DNA of 64,000 nt. Origin: Pogonophryne albipinna (taxonomy: Eukaryota; Chordata; Actinopteri; Perciformes; Artedidraconidae). Shown here piece by piece: positions 1 to 14,345 of this stretch. Both the position numbers and the translations under genes were made by a program. The notes beneath the pieces are model-generated. The model searched no databases. It was not told the origin of the DNA and saw only the letters and a program-made list of their open reading frames with translations. The first letter of the stretch is position 1; each line of letters begins with the position of its first letter. The stretch covers positions 24,277,325 to 24,341,324 of the forward strand of contig CM053256.1 in NCBI GenBank assembly GCA_028583405.1, written 5' to 3'.

Positions 1-1934
1 AATGTTGCAACACTGCACTACACTACGGCAGCCTACAGTAAGAACACATTTAGGTATCACTAATAAATGTTAAATTCCATGCCTAATGGCAGTAATACTA
101 AAATGTTGATTCTGTAACAACACTGTACAATTGTGAGTGAACCAAGTGTCTCTTTTGTTCCAACAACTTATCTCCTCATCTACTTAATAGTTCTGTCTGT
201 TATGTCAATGTGTCAGATTCGTATTGGATTTGAATAGATATATATATATATATCCAGGAGTAAAAAAGAAGGATCTGTACTGCTGCGAACTGAGAATGAA
301 CCTTTAAAAAAAAAAAAAAAATGTGAATCAAATCACAAAAAACATTTAATAGCATAATTATTACTGATTATACTGAGTACACTCATATCGGTAAGGATCC
401 ACACGTGTATTACATATATTCAAACACAGACCTAAAACACTACCAAACCCAGTACGATTCGGAAGAGCCTAATAAAGCGACTAATAAATACAATAATATT
501 CAAAAATAAGCTCCTTTCTATTTTGCTGAGATTGAGATGAGAAGATCCATACCAGTGTCAAGCTATGGAGCTAAAGCCATGGTCCAATTCGCTTAGCTTA
601 GAATAGCATAAAGACAGTAAAACAGAGGCTTGGTCCAAAGGTAAACATGAACCTGACATTACCACCACCTCCAAATTAAACCACCAAACATGCTAACCAA
701 GAAGAAAACATGTGGTAATTGATTTGTTAATAATATAATGAAGTATTACTGTTTATTTTCTGAAATTAGATCAGCATTTCATGTTTACATTTGTGTGTTT
801 TCTTCCTGTTGTAAAACAAATAAACATACCAAACTACAATTCCTGTACCATTACACACACAGTCCTAATACTAGTTTTACTAATTATATACTGTTATTTA
901 ATAGAGCGTAGAGTACCAACATTAGGATTTTCCACACTGCCAAGAAACTGTCTTTGGCTTGAAAATGGTAATGTTTGAGAAAACTGGCACACAATATTGA
1001 ACATTGGCAGCTTCAGTCATTCTAGTAGGAAACATCAGACTTCAAAAGTTCAAAAAGGTCAAAACGTATGAGTACACTCTCTCTTTCTCTGTCCTGTATG
1101 TGAATATACATACATCCACTACATCTTTGTCTTTTTACATTTCTCTCTCTAACTCGTCTGTATATCATCTATCAGAGGAGAGGCTGAGCGCCCCTGTGAG
1201 GATGGGAACTGCAGCAGAACGTGAGCCAGTTCTTTCTTGTAATAACACACACATACACGATTCACACAATAGGGCTCAACATGCATGATGTTAATATTAA
1301 ACGGACATTAAAAAGCTGCAGTTGTTATACTGGTTTAATCGGAGAGGTTCATCGTCTTTTAAGGTCAAAATGACTTCACAAAGATATCTAGAAAAACATA
1401 TGTGACACACATACTGTAAAGAAAGCCAAAGCTACCTACAGACCTGGATTAACCCATATGTTTTGCATATAGAACTGTATGTTTACACACACATTGGTCT
1501 TTGCTGTGACTGTAGATACAAGATGCTTTCTGACAGAATTCTAACAGCAAATTTGATTTGAAAGCCACTTCAGATTTCAAGGAAAGGATGAACATCTCAC
1601 CATCAAAAAATACTTAGTGCCATTTTAGTTTAAAAAAACAATTTGTCTTTTAACATTCATTTGTGTCAGCTTATAAGAGGGAACAGCCATGAGTTGACAG
1701 TGTTTGTTTGGTTTTTTGGCAAAATGCTGTTCAGCGGCGCTCCTGTTTTAAATGTGTTCTATTGACAGTAATTATACTGACACCTTGTTACAGGACTTAC
1801 ATTATCCAAAGACCAGTGACTTGTCAGTTATACTAGAATGCCTCCTTATATATAAGTAAGTAAGTGTACAATCATGTATAAGATACTGTATATCTAAGTG
1901 TGCATCTAGCTAAAGTATATAACTGGCTGTTTCT
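1..1934. other. AT-rich non-coding DNA
   Basis: Nothing is recognised apart from a short AT run at about 238-252 and a poly-A at about 306-320. Short frames (781-978, 1,004-1,288) have no coding character. Confidence 0.6.
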
Positions 1935-1938
1935 TTAA

Positions 1939-2349
1939 AGGTGGGGTAGGTAAGTTTCAGAAACCGGCTCGAGTGCACTAAAATTTGAAAGTACACAGCC
2001 GAAAAGAATCCGTCCCTTCCTTCAGACTTCCTTACAGAGCACCTCCTCCAACACACATGAACGCGCACATGACGTCAGCAGACTGGTGAAAGTGGCCGCC
2101 TGTTGCTGGCGAGTCTTTGAAGTACTGCTGCAATGCACGCCCAATGACGGCACGCCCAATGAGGGCACGAGATACATTTGGATTGGTTGTACTTTTTACA
2201 GCGCTACGGCTTCCACAGATGACATTTTTTTATGGATTTTTTGTCAAAACACTTAAGATATTCATTGCTATCGGGATGTTAAGAGCATTCCATGGAATAT
2301 AACAACAAGTGTATCTCGAGCCGGTTTCTGAAACTTACCTACCCCACCT
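1939..2349. mobile_element. TTAA-flanked MITE (piggyBac-type target site), copy 1
   Basis: A 411-bp element with perfect 35-bp terminal inverted repeats starting AGGTGGGGTAGGTAAG. It is bounded by TTAA on both sides (1,935-1,938 and 2,350-2,353). Identical termini suggest recent movement. It has no transposase; the short internal frame is not convincing coding. Assignment to piggyBac rests on the TTAA duplication alone. A diverged second copy lies at 37,272-37,655. Confidence 0.85.
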
Positions 2350-2353
2350 TTAA

Positions 2354-3186
2354 GGTTTTTTAATTTCATAGTTTAGAATAGTTTATTACCTTGTTAGTTT
2401 ATTGTTTTTTGTCAACAGCTTTAGTTCCTTTTAGAAAGGGCAGATTAGTAAAGGTCTCTGTCCACAGAAGTACATTGCTTAGCTTCCTGATGATACTCCT
2501 GTCTATTTCTCTAAACCAGGGGCATGCTGACTACTGCAGGTAATATAGTGACTATGGATGAGTTGCTCAGTCACAACCCCTCTTCAAATAACTTACTTAC
2601 TTACTGGAGGTCAGCCAAAACAACACTTTTAGCTATGACAAAACGTCAGTGGAAAGAAGTGTGTTACTCAGAACTTACTGTGAGGGGTTCTGAGGTCCAG
2701 TCCTCTCTCAGGGACCCGCTTGTCTCTGTAATGACTGTGCTGCCTCTGCACCCAGTGAACCTGGAATCACAACAACAAGATATGCATTACTCTGAGGAAA
2801 ATGTGAATTCACATATGTTGACTTGATTGAATCGAGATGCTTTCAAATCTCTTTCAACTATCTCCTTAAAATAATGAACCTATACAAAATGTATCATCTC
2901 CCAGATTACTGTCAGAATTTGAAATACATGGTTGAATTGAAACCAAACTACTTGGTTACATTTAGTCGATTAAGATGACGGTTTAGTTTAAAATAATATA
3001 TATGATATTTAAGTTACGTAGACAAGTTAAGGATGTTATGTTGTGCACATTTCATTCAGGACACAAACAGTGTTGTCCTCCATTTGAAATATTTCCAAAA
3101 CAAACAAAGTTTGTACTCAAACATAATCGACTATGCAATTTTGTTACATGGAAACTACATTTTGAGCAAGACAAGTTTTCACTAGC
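2354..3186. other. non-coding DNA
   Basis: A 100-codon frame (2,524-2,826) resembles no known protein. Nothing else was found. Confidence 0.5.
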
Positions 3187-3411
3187 CAATTAACTATAGC
3201 GCTCCAAGACCTCTAAGCGGTTGACCAATCTGATGTTTAACCATCAGAGCAGACTGGGCTCTGGTTTCAGACAGAGGGTGAAAAGAGGTGCTGCAGTACA
3301 GACAGTATGAGAAAAATAAAGACTTTTGTGAACATTAAAGCATGGAGACATGTCACAGTAGAGACACAGAATCCAATTTGAACCAGAAAATGAGCAGAAT
3401 AGGGCCCCTTT
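3187..3411 (+). mobile_element. GGGGCCCTAT MITE family, 3' half
   Basis: This shares cagagcagactgg-ctctggtttc-agacagagggtgaaaag with 18,018-18,063. It ends agaatagggccccttta, the inverted form of the family's 5' terminus. Confidence 0.65.
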
Positions 3412-4792
3412 AGTGTCCACTCTTTTCAATTGATGCTCATGTACTGCAAGTCTAACAATATAAAACCATTTCTGAAGTCTTATTTTAGCCTTGTCTGGGT
3501 TTTTGTGAGAAACACTAAAAAAAACAGGCTAAATATTTGTGTTCTTTTCTGTTTTCCTCTACTTTAAAAGAGAGGGGAAATCCATAGCACAGGGAGAGAT
3601 GGGTACCTTCATGGAGGAGAGTAAAAGGTTTCCTCTTCATTAGTTCAAAGAGGACTCGCTCGCTCTCCCCTTTGCAGTCCCATTGTCCTGGGTTAAAAGC
3701 AACGAAAACACCCCCCCACCTGCACCTCTGTCCTCCACAGCACACACACAATATGTTTCATAGGCCGCTGCCTGCAGCTTTGATCTGATAAGAGGCTGGT
3801 CCTTGAGAAGGTGGGCACACTAAATCAAACAACAGATCACAGACACACACGCGCAGACACACACAAACACACACATATCAGTGTCAGGCCACTATTGTCC
3901 TCTTACACTTAAATCAGAGTGGAAGAGGTTGAAAATAAATACTATTGAGAGGCGGCTGCAGTCTTTTATGTCCTAAAAGCCTGCTTGCTTTATTCCCCCT
4001 TCATGTTCTTCAATTAGACTCAATTAACAAGAGCTGGTCTAAACTACCCAAGGAAGACGGGTGCAGGGTGGAAGGGGGGGTTGTTAAAGGCTCCATGTGT
4101 GATATTAAACACTGAATACCTCAGACAGGAAGTGGATGTGATACGTGTACAATTCCACATTAGGCTGATCAGATTCATTTAAGATAAAATGGCCTCAGTG
4201 TAAAATGTTGTTTAGTTTACACGTTTCAGGTGATGCCTTATTAACAAGAAGATACTTTTTAATAGATAACATGGCATTTGTGAAGTCATTTAATTAGCTT
4301 TAATTTAAATACTACTTTTCAAAAGTTTGGAATCGTCAGCAAGGGCAGCCAAAAGAAAAATGTCTTTCCAAAATATTAAGAGCCTTATGCACCATTGTGT
4401 TTCAATAACAATGGGGCCACTCAAGCCTTTCTACAAATAAAAACTCATTTAAATATGGAAGTGTATTCAGGGGAATAAAGGATTGGAGATTGCTCTTCTG
4501 TCCTGCAATATTTTGAGGACATTATATAAATGGAAGTTTCAATGATATAAATATAATTATACACTCAAAACTAACATATTATATATATCAAACAAAGACA
4601 TTTGTAGATAACAAGGATGATAGTGTGTATATGTGTGGGTGTTTAAGTGTGTATGCCCCAACTACCTTGTACAACCCCTCCAGCCCCTCCTCTGGAGGAG
4701 CAGCCAGGACACAGTGATCAATACACATGATAGGGAGCTAATCGCTCTCTGTCAAACCAGACCCTGCCAGCTACTAATGGCACACACTCATT

Positions 4793-4793
<1 letters not shown>

Positions 4794-4861
<68 letters not shown>
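4794..4861 (+). repeat. (GT)n microsatellite
   Basis: About 34 pure GT units. They generate spurious Cys/Val and Thr/His frames. Confidence 0.97.
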
Positions 4862-4862
<1 letters not shown>

Positions 4863-5310
4863 TTAATGGCAGATTGAGACTCTTTAGGGAGTGTTGCTCA
4901 AGGTTAGACTCAGGGGATGGGGGGCAATTGACCACACTGTCTGTGACACTGACCCCTCTACTGTCAGCACATTCATCATCCAGCTGTGACAAATAGGCAG
5001 CACACGCATACACACACACCACATACACACATAGATTAAAAGTACAGATAAAACCACACAGTACACATAGTACAGTGAAACATTCAATCACTTGGCAAAT
5101 AGCACATTTTGCAAACAGAACTTCTTTCAATGACTGCCATACACATGCAACTTCAAATGTAAAGAAAGCAGACATATCTCCCTTCAAAATAAAAGCCTAT
5201 TTAAAAACAAAGAGAGTTTGACAGAGAGAAAAGGGATGAGATCTACTGTGTAAAAGTGTTACAACAGCCTAACACATTTCCATTAGGAGAACTGCCATGC
5301 CGCTTTATGG

Positions 5311-5560
5311 GGTGGTTTTGGCGCCGTGGTTAGAGCGTTGGTCATCAGATCAAGGGGCGTTGGTGAACTCCAGTTCGAATCCCGCCTCGGCTGCCACTGC
5401 GTCAGGCCGTTGTGTCCTTGGGCAAGACACTTTACCCGCATTTGCTCCTGTGGGTAATGTCCGCAGTAATGACTCTTACATGTCTAATATGTGTAATGTG
5501 TACTTTAGCACGCTTTGAGCACCTGTAAAAGCGCTCTAATAAAAAAAAATGTAATGCATT
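5311..5560 (+). mobile_element. tRNA-derived SINE, copy 1
   Basis: The tRNA-like head has an A-box-like gtggttagagcgttgg and a good B box GTTCGAATCCC (about 5,373-5,383). The conserved fish SINE body ggcaagacactttacccg, then tgctcctgtgg follows, and the tail ends in an AAAAGCGCTCTAATAAA-type run. It is not a functional tRNA, because no cloverleaf closes after the B box. Confidence 0.75.
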
Positions 5561-6130
5561 ATTATTATTATTTAAAAACAATGCAAATAAAAAAACACAA
5601 ACGTGCCAAAACACATGCAAATGAAGAAGCATCTTCACCAACTTGATGTGTAGCATTTAGAAAACATTTACCAACTTGATGAAACATGTGCAGGGTTTAT
5701 TAAAGCGCTGCATAAATTAAATTCTGCAAACACAACATGGGAAGTTCGAGGATTATAAAATTGGCCCACTGGAAACTTACCTAAAATGTAAGTTTTGTTG
5801 GCTTATTTTAACAATGTGACCGCATGATTCCTTCCGATATTATTGCAGATCTGCTATAAGCTAGCTAGCTAACGTAGCTAACCTAGTCATTTCAAATATA
5901 CTGAAAAAACAGTTACAACTTCAAGAAGCACTCCAGTCCCAGCTGTGTGCATCACTTTGAATTTTCCCCATTCCCGTTGTGTTTTGAGCCTCTTGCATGG
6001 TTCTTTTTAATTGCAGCGTTTCGTTTATTCAGTCTTTTTAGTAAACTCTGCGCATGCTCCGTCAAGTTGTGAATGTTTTCTAAATGCTTGCACCTGTCAG
6101 CCACCGTAGAGATCAGTTTTAAAAAAACAC
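5560..6130 (+). repeat. AT-rich repeat attached to SINE copy 1
   Basis: This shares aligned words with 14,345-14,770 (atgaagaa-catctt, gaaaacattyaccaac, gatgaaacatgygca, later cagccaccgta). The SINE and this flank therefore occur together twice. Confidence 0.6.
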
Positions 6131-6319
6131 AAGGTAGGTCTATAGAAAATGTTTGTAAAAATGGTTTTCCAGCAGTGAGGAAGAAAATAACTCTGGAGCA
6201 CTTGCATGATGGATTGGCTGAGGTACAACTGACAGAGGCACAATGTGAGTGTGTGGAGGAGAAGAAAGACAGTAGGATGGAGAGAATAAAAGTGTGTGTT
6301 CGCTCTCCATATGAAGAAT

Positions 6320-7601
<1,282 letters not shown>

Positions 7602-7631
7602 GGCAGCAATGTTTCTTGAAACATTGCTGCC
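7602..7631. repeat. perfect 14-bp palindrome with 2-base centre
   Basis: GGCAGCAATGTTTC is followed by TT and its exact complement. No element ends were found around it. It could be a compact hairpin or a relic of an inverted-repeat transposon centre. Confidence 0.7.
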
Positions 7632-7954
7632 AATAGAATTGAATTAAATTGAATTGAGAGAGAATAAACATGAAACTATAGGATATACTGTAAGACTAAA
7701 ATTCAACATTACAAGTGAATTTTCTTGACCCACATCTAGGCTTTTCCGTGACAATATCAGGACAATTTACACTCAGTGAATTACTTTTAATCTCAGGATG
7801 GTTAAAGAACACAAAAAGCAGTTTCAAGACCTAGATTCCTACAGGTCAACAAACTCTATTCAAAATCAGGCATAGGTAAATAGCACACCGTCCTTGATGA
7901 AAGTCATTCTGTGTGACTGGTGAAGCCACACACAGTATAGTATTCAACATACTT

Positions 7955-8420
7955 ATCTCATCTTATTCTCCTTCTTCCGGCAGCGTTGACACGAAACACA
8001 CAAAACGTGCGGAATGACCGGGATCGGGTTGCTATGTCTTTTATAAGAGATTTGCCAAGCTGTTTTCTGCAAATTGCAGAAAACTGCGATCATTTGCCCA
8101 TTAGGAATGAATGAGAAATCCATTTGAACAGAGCTAAAAAACACCCCACTTTGACCCCATACAGAGTCTGCATACTTTAACGTAGAACACAAATTACAAG
8201 TTTAAACGGTTCTCGAGACTATGGACTTTATTAGACTAATTGGATATTTTTTGATAGCTAGTACGGTTCTAACGTAGTCACAGCTTGCGTTTTGTGAACA
8301 TTTCACACCGTTTCACATTTTATAATGGGTGTGTATGGGAGAGTTAAGACTTAGAGTGGTGACATCACGGCTAGAGGGGAGAGGAGCTGTATAATCTGAA
8401 GAGTTTTTTTTACAACTATT
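7955..8420. repeat. possible dispersed fish repeat
   Basis: The phrases ccattaggaatgaatgagaa, ccccatacagagtctgcata and ataatgggtgtgtatgggag look like a common fish interspersed repeat I recall but cannot name. No second copy is in the window and no termini were seen. Confidence 0.35.
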
Positions 8421-8969
8421 GCTCGGCTCGCCACAATTTTCACTCTTAATACATAATTTGGTGATCATAATGTAGGGAAATGTGTCACGGCCGCACCGAT
8501 ATGCTCATTTAATCAAACGGACTTACATATAGCAAACACGAGAGTCATCAGGTGTTCATCTGGTATCCTGAATACTCTGGGTAGGATATTTAGCTGATTG
8601 GAGTTACAGTTTTTTTACTTAGAAGCAATAATGCAGCTCAATATTGTCAATACATTCTCTGACAGGCTGTCTGATCTTTGAACACACCTGTCAGTCGTTA
8701 ACTGAATCCAGTTACAAAATGTAATAGATAAACAGTTAAAATAGTCAGCTAAAAGTGAGCTAAAATTAATGGATATTCTTTGTTGTATCTTAACAATACA
8801 ACTAATGCTATTAATACTTACTCAGCGGGGGCAATGTTAGCACCCAAGTTTCAGTCACACAGTCAACATTTCTCTGAGTTTTCTAGTTCTCATTACAGCC
8901 AGATTACAATGGGCTTTTTTATGTTAATCAGTTAGGAAAGAAACTGTGAGATGTAGTTGTAAAGCACCA

Positions 8970-9905
8970 ATCGTGAGAGGACTATGAAAGAATATCGAAG
9001 GCATTAGACGAACCATGGAGAATGGTCGAAACCATTATTAATAAATGGATAAAATGTGGAACTACAGAGAAATTGCAAAGATCAGGCAACCTCCAACATT
9101 GAAGAGAGGGCAAGGAGAAAACAGGAGCTACTAACATCTCCAGGAATCTCTGGGAGGTACTGCTGACTCCTGTGACCACCATCTTTTCTGCACATGACTT
9201 GGCTAAAAATGAAAAAGGAGCATCTTAACTAGTCTGCATTATGCCAAAGGAGTCCTCCAGTCGCCACAAAACATGTGGGAAAATGTGTTATTTTCTGTAG
9301 AAGTTTAACCTTCAGCCATAATTCTGAAGATGTTTGGCATGTAGCCCTGTTACGTGCCAGGCAGGCTGTACTTGTGTGTCCCTCATTTTTATTGGTATGT
9401 TATTGTCTCCAGGTCCCCTAGGCCTTAGTGGGGACATAACAAGCCCATATAGCCAATCATCCAAGGAACAGCATACTTCCTGGGAAGCAGGGTGGAGGTA
9501 GCATCATACTTTGGGGCTGTTCTCTTCAGATATGTCATGTCTTGTGAAGATAGACAGGATAAGGATTTTCCCAAAAAGGCACAAAACCTATTGGCCTCTG
9601 TCAGAAATCTGAAGATGAAGAGGAATATGAGATTCATGAAATGACAATGATCCAAAGCACATATCAAAGTCCACCAAGGCATGGCTTCAAAGAATCATAA
9701 TCAAAGTATTGGAACCCCCATCCCACTGGAATGACCTAAAGAGAGCTGTACACAGGAGATTCTCTTGTTTGTAGGATCTTCCACTTGTTAGCAGAGAAGA
9801 GTGGGATAACGTTCTAAAGTCAAAGCTAAAGAGCCCAATTTTAAGATTGTCTACTTTGTTTTGTCATGACTGCACCATCAAATACCAAGTTTAATAAACA
9901 ATGTT
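8970..9905 (+). pseudogene. decayed Tc1/mariner transposase
   Basis: Fragments in several frames recall fish Tc1 transposase. There is an N-terminal stretch at about 8,975-9,120, a GGGSIILWGC-like segment near 9,490-9,520, the catalytic-region motif DNDPKH at about 9,643-9,660, then KAWLQ and a Leu-Glu-Pro-Pro segment. Many stops and frameshifts separate them. Terminal inverted repeats are not recognised. The element is inactive. Confidence 0.7.
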
Positions 9906-10477
9906 GATCATTAAGTAATTGCACTAAACTAGCTCAGCATTAAACCATGCTTCCAAACAAAGCAAATCTAGAGAGCTAGTATGAACTCTAGCTAATTGGA
10001 CATCGCAAGTAGGTCACTTCGCTTTACAAAATAACAAAGACAAAACAAACAAAATGAATATATTTTTAATCAACCTCGCACATGGGTACAGATCTGATCT
10101 AATAATCAAATGGAGAGGCACCATTTGGACTAATTATTGTGATTAGTTGAGTACATGCATGCACGTTTTCATCACACGGTAACAAAGGTGAGAGACTGTG
10201 TCCAAAATCCCTAATTTGTCTACTCAATTACCATCCCATGGATTTGGGACACGTATACATAATGTTTATACTGAATAATATATATCTCACAGATTTAGTG
10301 TTGTTTTATTGTATTGTGACCTTCTTTTTTTCTATCAAATATAATGCATTGTGGGATAAAAATGTATGTGCAAAAGATACAAGAATGTTTGGTTAATATA
10401 AGATTTGCCACAGATAAGACAACCTTGCACTGATTGGCTTGAGGAGGTAACCCCTCGAAAAGAGTCACGTTTGTTTG

Positions 10478-10536
10478 ATTGGTTGGTTGGTTGGTTGGTT
10501 GGTTGGTTGGTTGGTTGGTTGGTTGGTTGGTTGGTT
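10478..10536 (+). repeat. (TTGG)n microsatellite
   Basis: About 14-15 uninterrupted TTGG units. Confidence 0.95.
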
Positions 10537-11154
10537 GACCTTGACCTCTCATGTTTCCACGTTCTTCTATGGGAATAACTTGCTTCTCCTTGCCTAACTT
10601 CAATTACATTTTCGTTTATGAATTGACAAAGTAATGACAGTGCAGCTGCTTATGTTTCCAACTTCTCTCACTGCTAGGGAGGTAGCAACAATAACACCCA
10701 GCTGCAGTTAGACTAACTAGACATATTTTAAGACAAAGAAAAAGAAGTCAGACGACGGGGACAAACTGTGCACAGTGGTTTTCAGAATGTGTGTGTTAAG
10801 TGTGTGTACACCAGCAGGGACCGGGGAGTGTATGTCAGGAGCTGGCAGGGGGTTAGTATCGGAGACATTTTGTAAAAGGTCAGTGTAGAGTTCAGTCAGA
10901 GACATGTCTGTGTGTTTGAGAATGAAAAGGCAAGAGGTCTGATAGTTAGGACAGTTAGGGAGAGGGTAAACAAGGGGAGGTGGAGCCTGAAGTAAACAAA
11001 GTAGAGGCAGGGAGAAAGAAGGAAACAATTGGATGTTATTATCTCGCATCTTAAGGACGCCATATGTTGTATACCTGTGTTGTCCCTGTGTGTATATATT
11101 CCTGTATGCATGTATTTTGATCATGTTAATGGCAGGTCTTGCTTCGTATTTGTT

Positions 11155-11345
11155 TAAGTCAAAATGCATGTGTTGATGCTGCATGTGGCATGTTGTCTCC
11201 GAGCCCTCACATGTTTGCGTGGAGCTGTATTTCCCAGAGCCTTGCTAATTGTGTCATTAGCAGGGCGATTAATACAACAGCTGATTGTTGCTTTGCTGAC
11301 AGAGGGATGCTGAAAACCGGGATTACATGGTGGCAAAACATCCCC
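11155..11345. promoter_or_regulatory. candidate regulatory block with mirrored homeodomain sites
   Basis: GCTAAT and ATTAGC form an inverted pair (11,244-11,261), followed by gcgattaatac and a cagctgattgttg run. It is unique, non-coding and next to the 103-bp GT array. Confidence 0.3.
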
Positions 11346-11373
11346 CTCCTCTGAGAAACCACTATGGACCTAC

Positions 11374-11481
<108 letters not shown>

Positions 11482-12439
11482 GTACAGCTCTACACATGTG
11501 AGAGCCTCAGAGAGCCATTGCACCTTCATTTGTTGGCAATGGTTTGACAATATCATTTTTGTTTCACTTTGTATTGATCATATTGTTGCATTATATTAAG
11601 CACAATAAATATTAACTTTTGTACACTATTATTGCATAATATGATACTGTAAATAACAGACAAATACAAATAGAACATGCAATAATTGAATAAATCTGTT
11701 TAAATAAATATGGTTTTTATTTAAGTACATGAGAGAAAGGGTTACATAGTTACTAACATAGTCTTCATAGAACACTATATATTGAAACTTTACATGTTCC
11801 TACAATGTTTTTGTTATAAGACTAAGTGTTCATGTTTGCTTGAAACCAAATGAATTCACAGCTAAGCAACATCATCAGCTGATTATTATTGAAATCTCCA
11901 GAACAAGCGACTGATTGCGGGACAAAGTCTCGCAAAATAGATACACTTGTCTTTTACTATAGGAACAGATGTCATAACAAAGCCATACACAGTATCATGG
12001 GATAGTATAAGTTCATGACTTCTGTTCCATTGGCCATGTTCAAATCTAAAACAAAATGTCAAGTTTGTGCCACGCTGGTGGTCTGAAAATATGTTGTTTC
12101 TTTGTGATGTTTAGAGGAGTAGGTTTCTGACCTTTATGATGGCCTCAGAGGATGCAATATTGACGTCTTATATCATTTTCTGAAGATCTAACAGGATTTT
12201 GCCAGTTTGGGAATTTTAATCAAGTTTATTTTGAATTTGGAACTTTGACACAATCATTCAGCTCCACTAAAAACAGTCTTCGTAGCCTTTGCTACACAAT
12301 GATACACCGGTAACTAAGTCCTTAATGGTAACAAATTCAATTCATTCCAAAAGTAGCACATCTTATTTAAGCATTGTTTGCTAACTAGTAGCCACCTCTA
12401 AACACTAATATTTAAAAACATGAATTATGTCTCATGGTT

Positions 12440-12690
12440 ACGATTTAATAAACCTTGCATGCTGCATTAATGATTATGCACCGTAATCTAACCCACCTGC
12501 CATGCAATGCACAGCACGATGCGGAGTGAGAGGCAGCATGCAGCTCTGTGCAGACAGCAGCCTGGTCAGAGGTGGGCGGATGGAGTACAGCTCCAGCTTT
12601 GGCAGCCGGCCAACAGCTGTAGCCAACACACTGTAATTGTGTTTGGCAACACATAACCCTCCATAAATACATCTCCCATACACATATGAC
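12440..12690. promoter_or_regulatory. candidate regulatory block
   Basis: The run tgcattaatgattatgcacc is followed by a GC-balanced segment with E-box-like cagctg words and actgtaattgtg. Overlapping minus-strand frames (12,445-12,692) are Cys-rich chance frames with no family resemblance. Confidence 0.28.
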
Positions 12691-13369
12691 AATATTGACT
12701 GGTAGTTTAAAGGACTACAGCATTATTTTAGCAAATAAAAAGGTTTCCTTTCAAGGTTATTGATAGAGATGTTGTCTTGCCTCAATGCTAAATTGATTAG
12801 TCCACATAAAAGGAATATAGTCAAAAAACGATGCAAGGTGTTTCAAAAACTGCCTGCTAAGGATGCAATGTCTAAGTATGCAATTGTTCATTATCCCAAA
12901 ACATTATTTGTGCAATCCATTAAATGTAAGACTCATTACGATATGTGGGACATTCAAGGCGTGGAAATTCATTTCACCTAAAGTTACGATTGTAGAAAAG
13001 TAATTAAAGTTACAGTTTAATGAAATCATGAACCATACATGGAGTCACTGGAGATTGTGAATAAATTACTTCAATTAATCACACGCACACTGATTCAGAT
13101 GATAACTTTGAATCAGCAAGTTGGGAATCTTCTCTCTCTTTAACTCTCTGTCCATTTCTTTCTTCTGCTTGTGTGTTTTCATGCATGAGTGTGGTTTTCT
13201 TTGGTATACTGCTGCCTTGTGTTTTTAGAGTGTGTGTGCCTCTGAAGGGGCAGTGTGTTGCGGAAGGGCCAGAGGTCTGGTGCACCCCGGAGAACGACCA
13301 GGGCCAAAAGCTGCATCCCCCCCCCCCCACTCTTCCCTCTCCCCGTGCTGTCATGGGATGTCTCCGTGG

Positions 13370-13720
13370 GTGACGGTTTCCCTGGCAACAAAAGCCCTTT
13401 GAGGAGGCTACATTGTGCGCTCCGAAGGGTGATGCAGAACGGCTTGTTGAAGGTGGCGAGGGGGGGTTTGGGGGGCAAGGCATATAGTGATATTGGATGG
13501 AACAGGCACACGAGCAAGGTAAACAACTTTCAGCCATTACTCACCACATGGATCTGTTTCTTTTTTTTTTGCATCCTTGTCGCTAATCAACACTAGACCC
13601 TGATTAAAACAGCAACGGCAGCCAAATGAACTGCCATTTGCATATACATGCTGTGTGAAATCAGAACCGATGCCACAGTGTGAATTCACCTTGACGTGGC
13701 CGTGTTGAATGTATCAAACA
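13370..13720. promoter_or_regulatory. candidate regulatory block with a perfect octamer
   Basis: It contains ATTTGCAT (13,636-13,643), the complement of the POU octamer, and ctaatcaacac and ctgattaaaac words in unique sequence. Confidence 0.28.
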
Positions 13721-14135
13721 GTCACGTCTAAGTAGCTGAACGCTCTGATTTGATGTAGTTACAAATCCATTTCCCGCTGTGTTACAGAGACAGTGCGAGT
13801 AAGGCCAAAAAAAACAATAAAAAACAACCTCAGAGCGGCTTCTTTTAGGAACCTGCGGCTTGATCCCCTTCTATTAATCGTGTGATGAGTATTCTATTGA
13901 GCAGAGTTTATTTGATACAATAGGTAAAATACTCACCCCTACTGCAGTGGAAAGTGTGTTCTCAAAGGCGGCTCTGTCAGGGCGCCCCCTGCTGTCTTTA
14001 AGGCTGTAAACATCCTCCAGGCTGCCCACCTGTTAGTGTATAGAAACAAATGGTGCGGTCAGAAAATGTCTACGGTGTCCGACAAGTGCAAACGCGGCCT
14101 AAAACACTTCTATTAGGAAAAATGCTGCAGGTTTA

Positions 14136-14345
14136 GGGAGACTGTGGCTCAGTGGGATAACGGGCTGATCTTCGGATCAGGGGAGAGCAAGTTCCAGTCC
14201 CACTGCAGTCACCATGTCGTTGTCTCCCTAGGCAAGACACTTCACCCCAAATTGCTCCTGTGGAGATTGCCCACAGTACTGAATGTATGTAAGTCGCTAA
14301 GACGCTGGATAAAAGCGTCTAACATGACATGTAATGTAAAGTAAT
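14136..14345 (+). mobile_element. tRNA-derived SINE, copy 2
   Basis: The A-box-like gtggctcagtggga (14,144-14,157) and a degenerate B box agttccagtccc are followed by the same body as copy 1 (ggcaagacacttcacccc, tgctcctgtgg). The tail is ggataaaagcgtctaacatg, a 3' end seen in many fish SINEs. Confidence 0.75.

Noticed and set aside
2524..2826. 100-codon plus-strand frame
   Set aside because: No family resemblance, no splice context and no conserved-looking motif.
4774..5187. Open frames rich in Thr-His or Cys-Val over CA/GT tracts (also at 6 kb, 11 kb, 17 kb, 55 kb)
   Set aside because: They are translations of dinucleotide repeats with no coding signal.
5311..5400. Functional tRNA gene
   Set aside because: The A and B boxes are present, but the sequence continues into a SINE body and does not fold as a complete tRNA.
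8970..9905. Intact Tc1 transposase
   Set aside because: Recognisable segments lie in different frames with many stops, and terminal repeats are missing.
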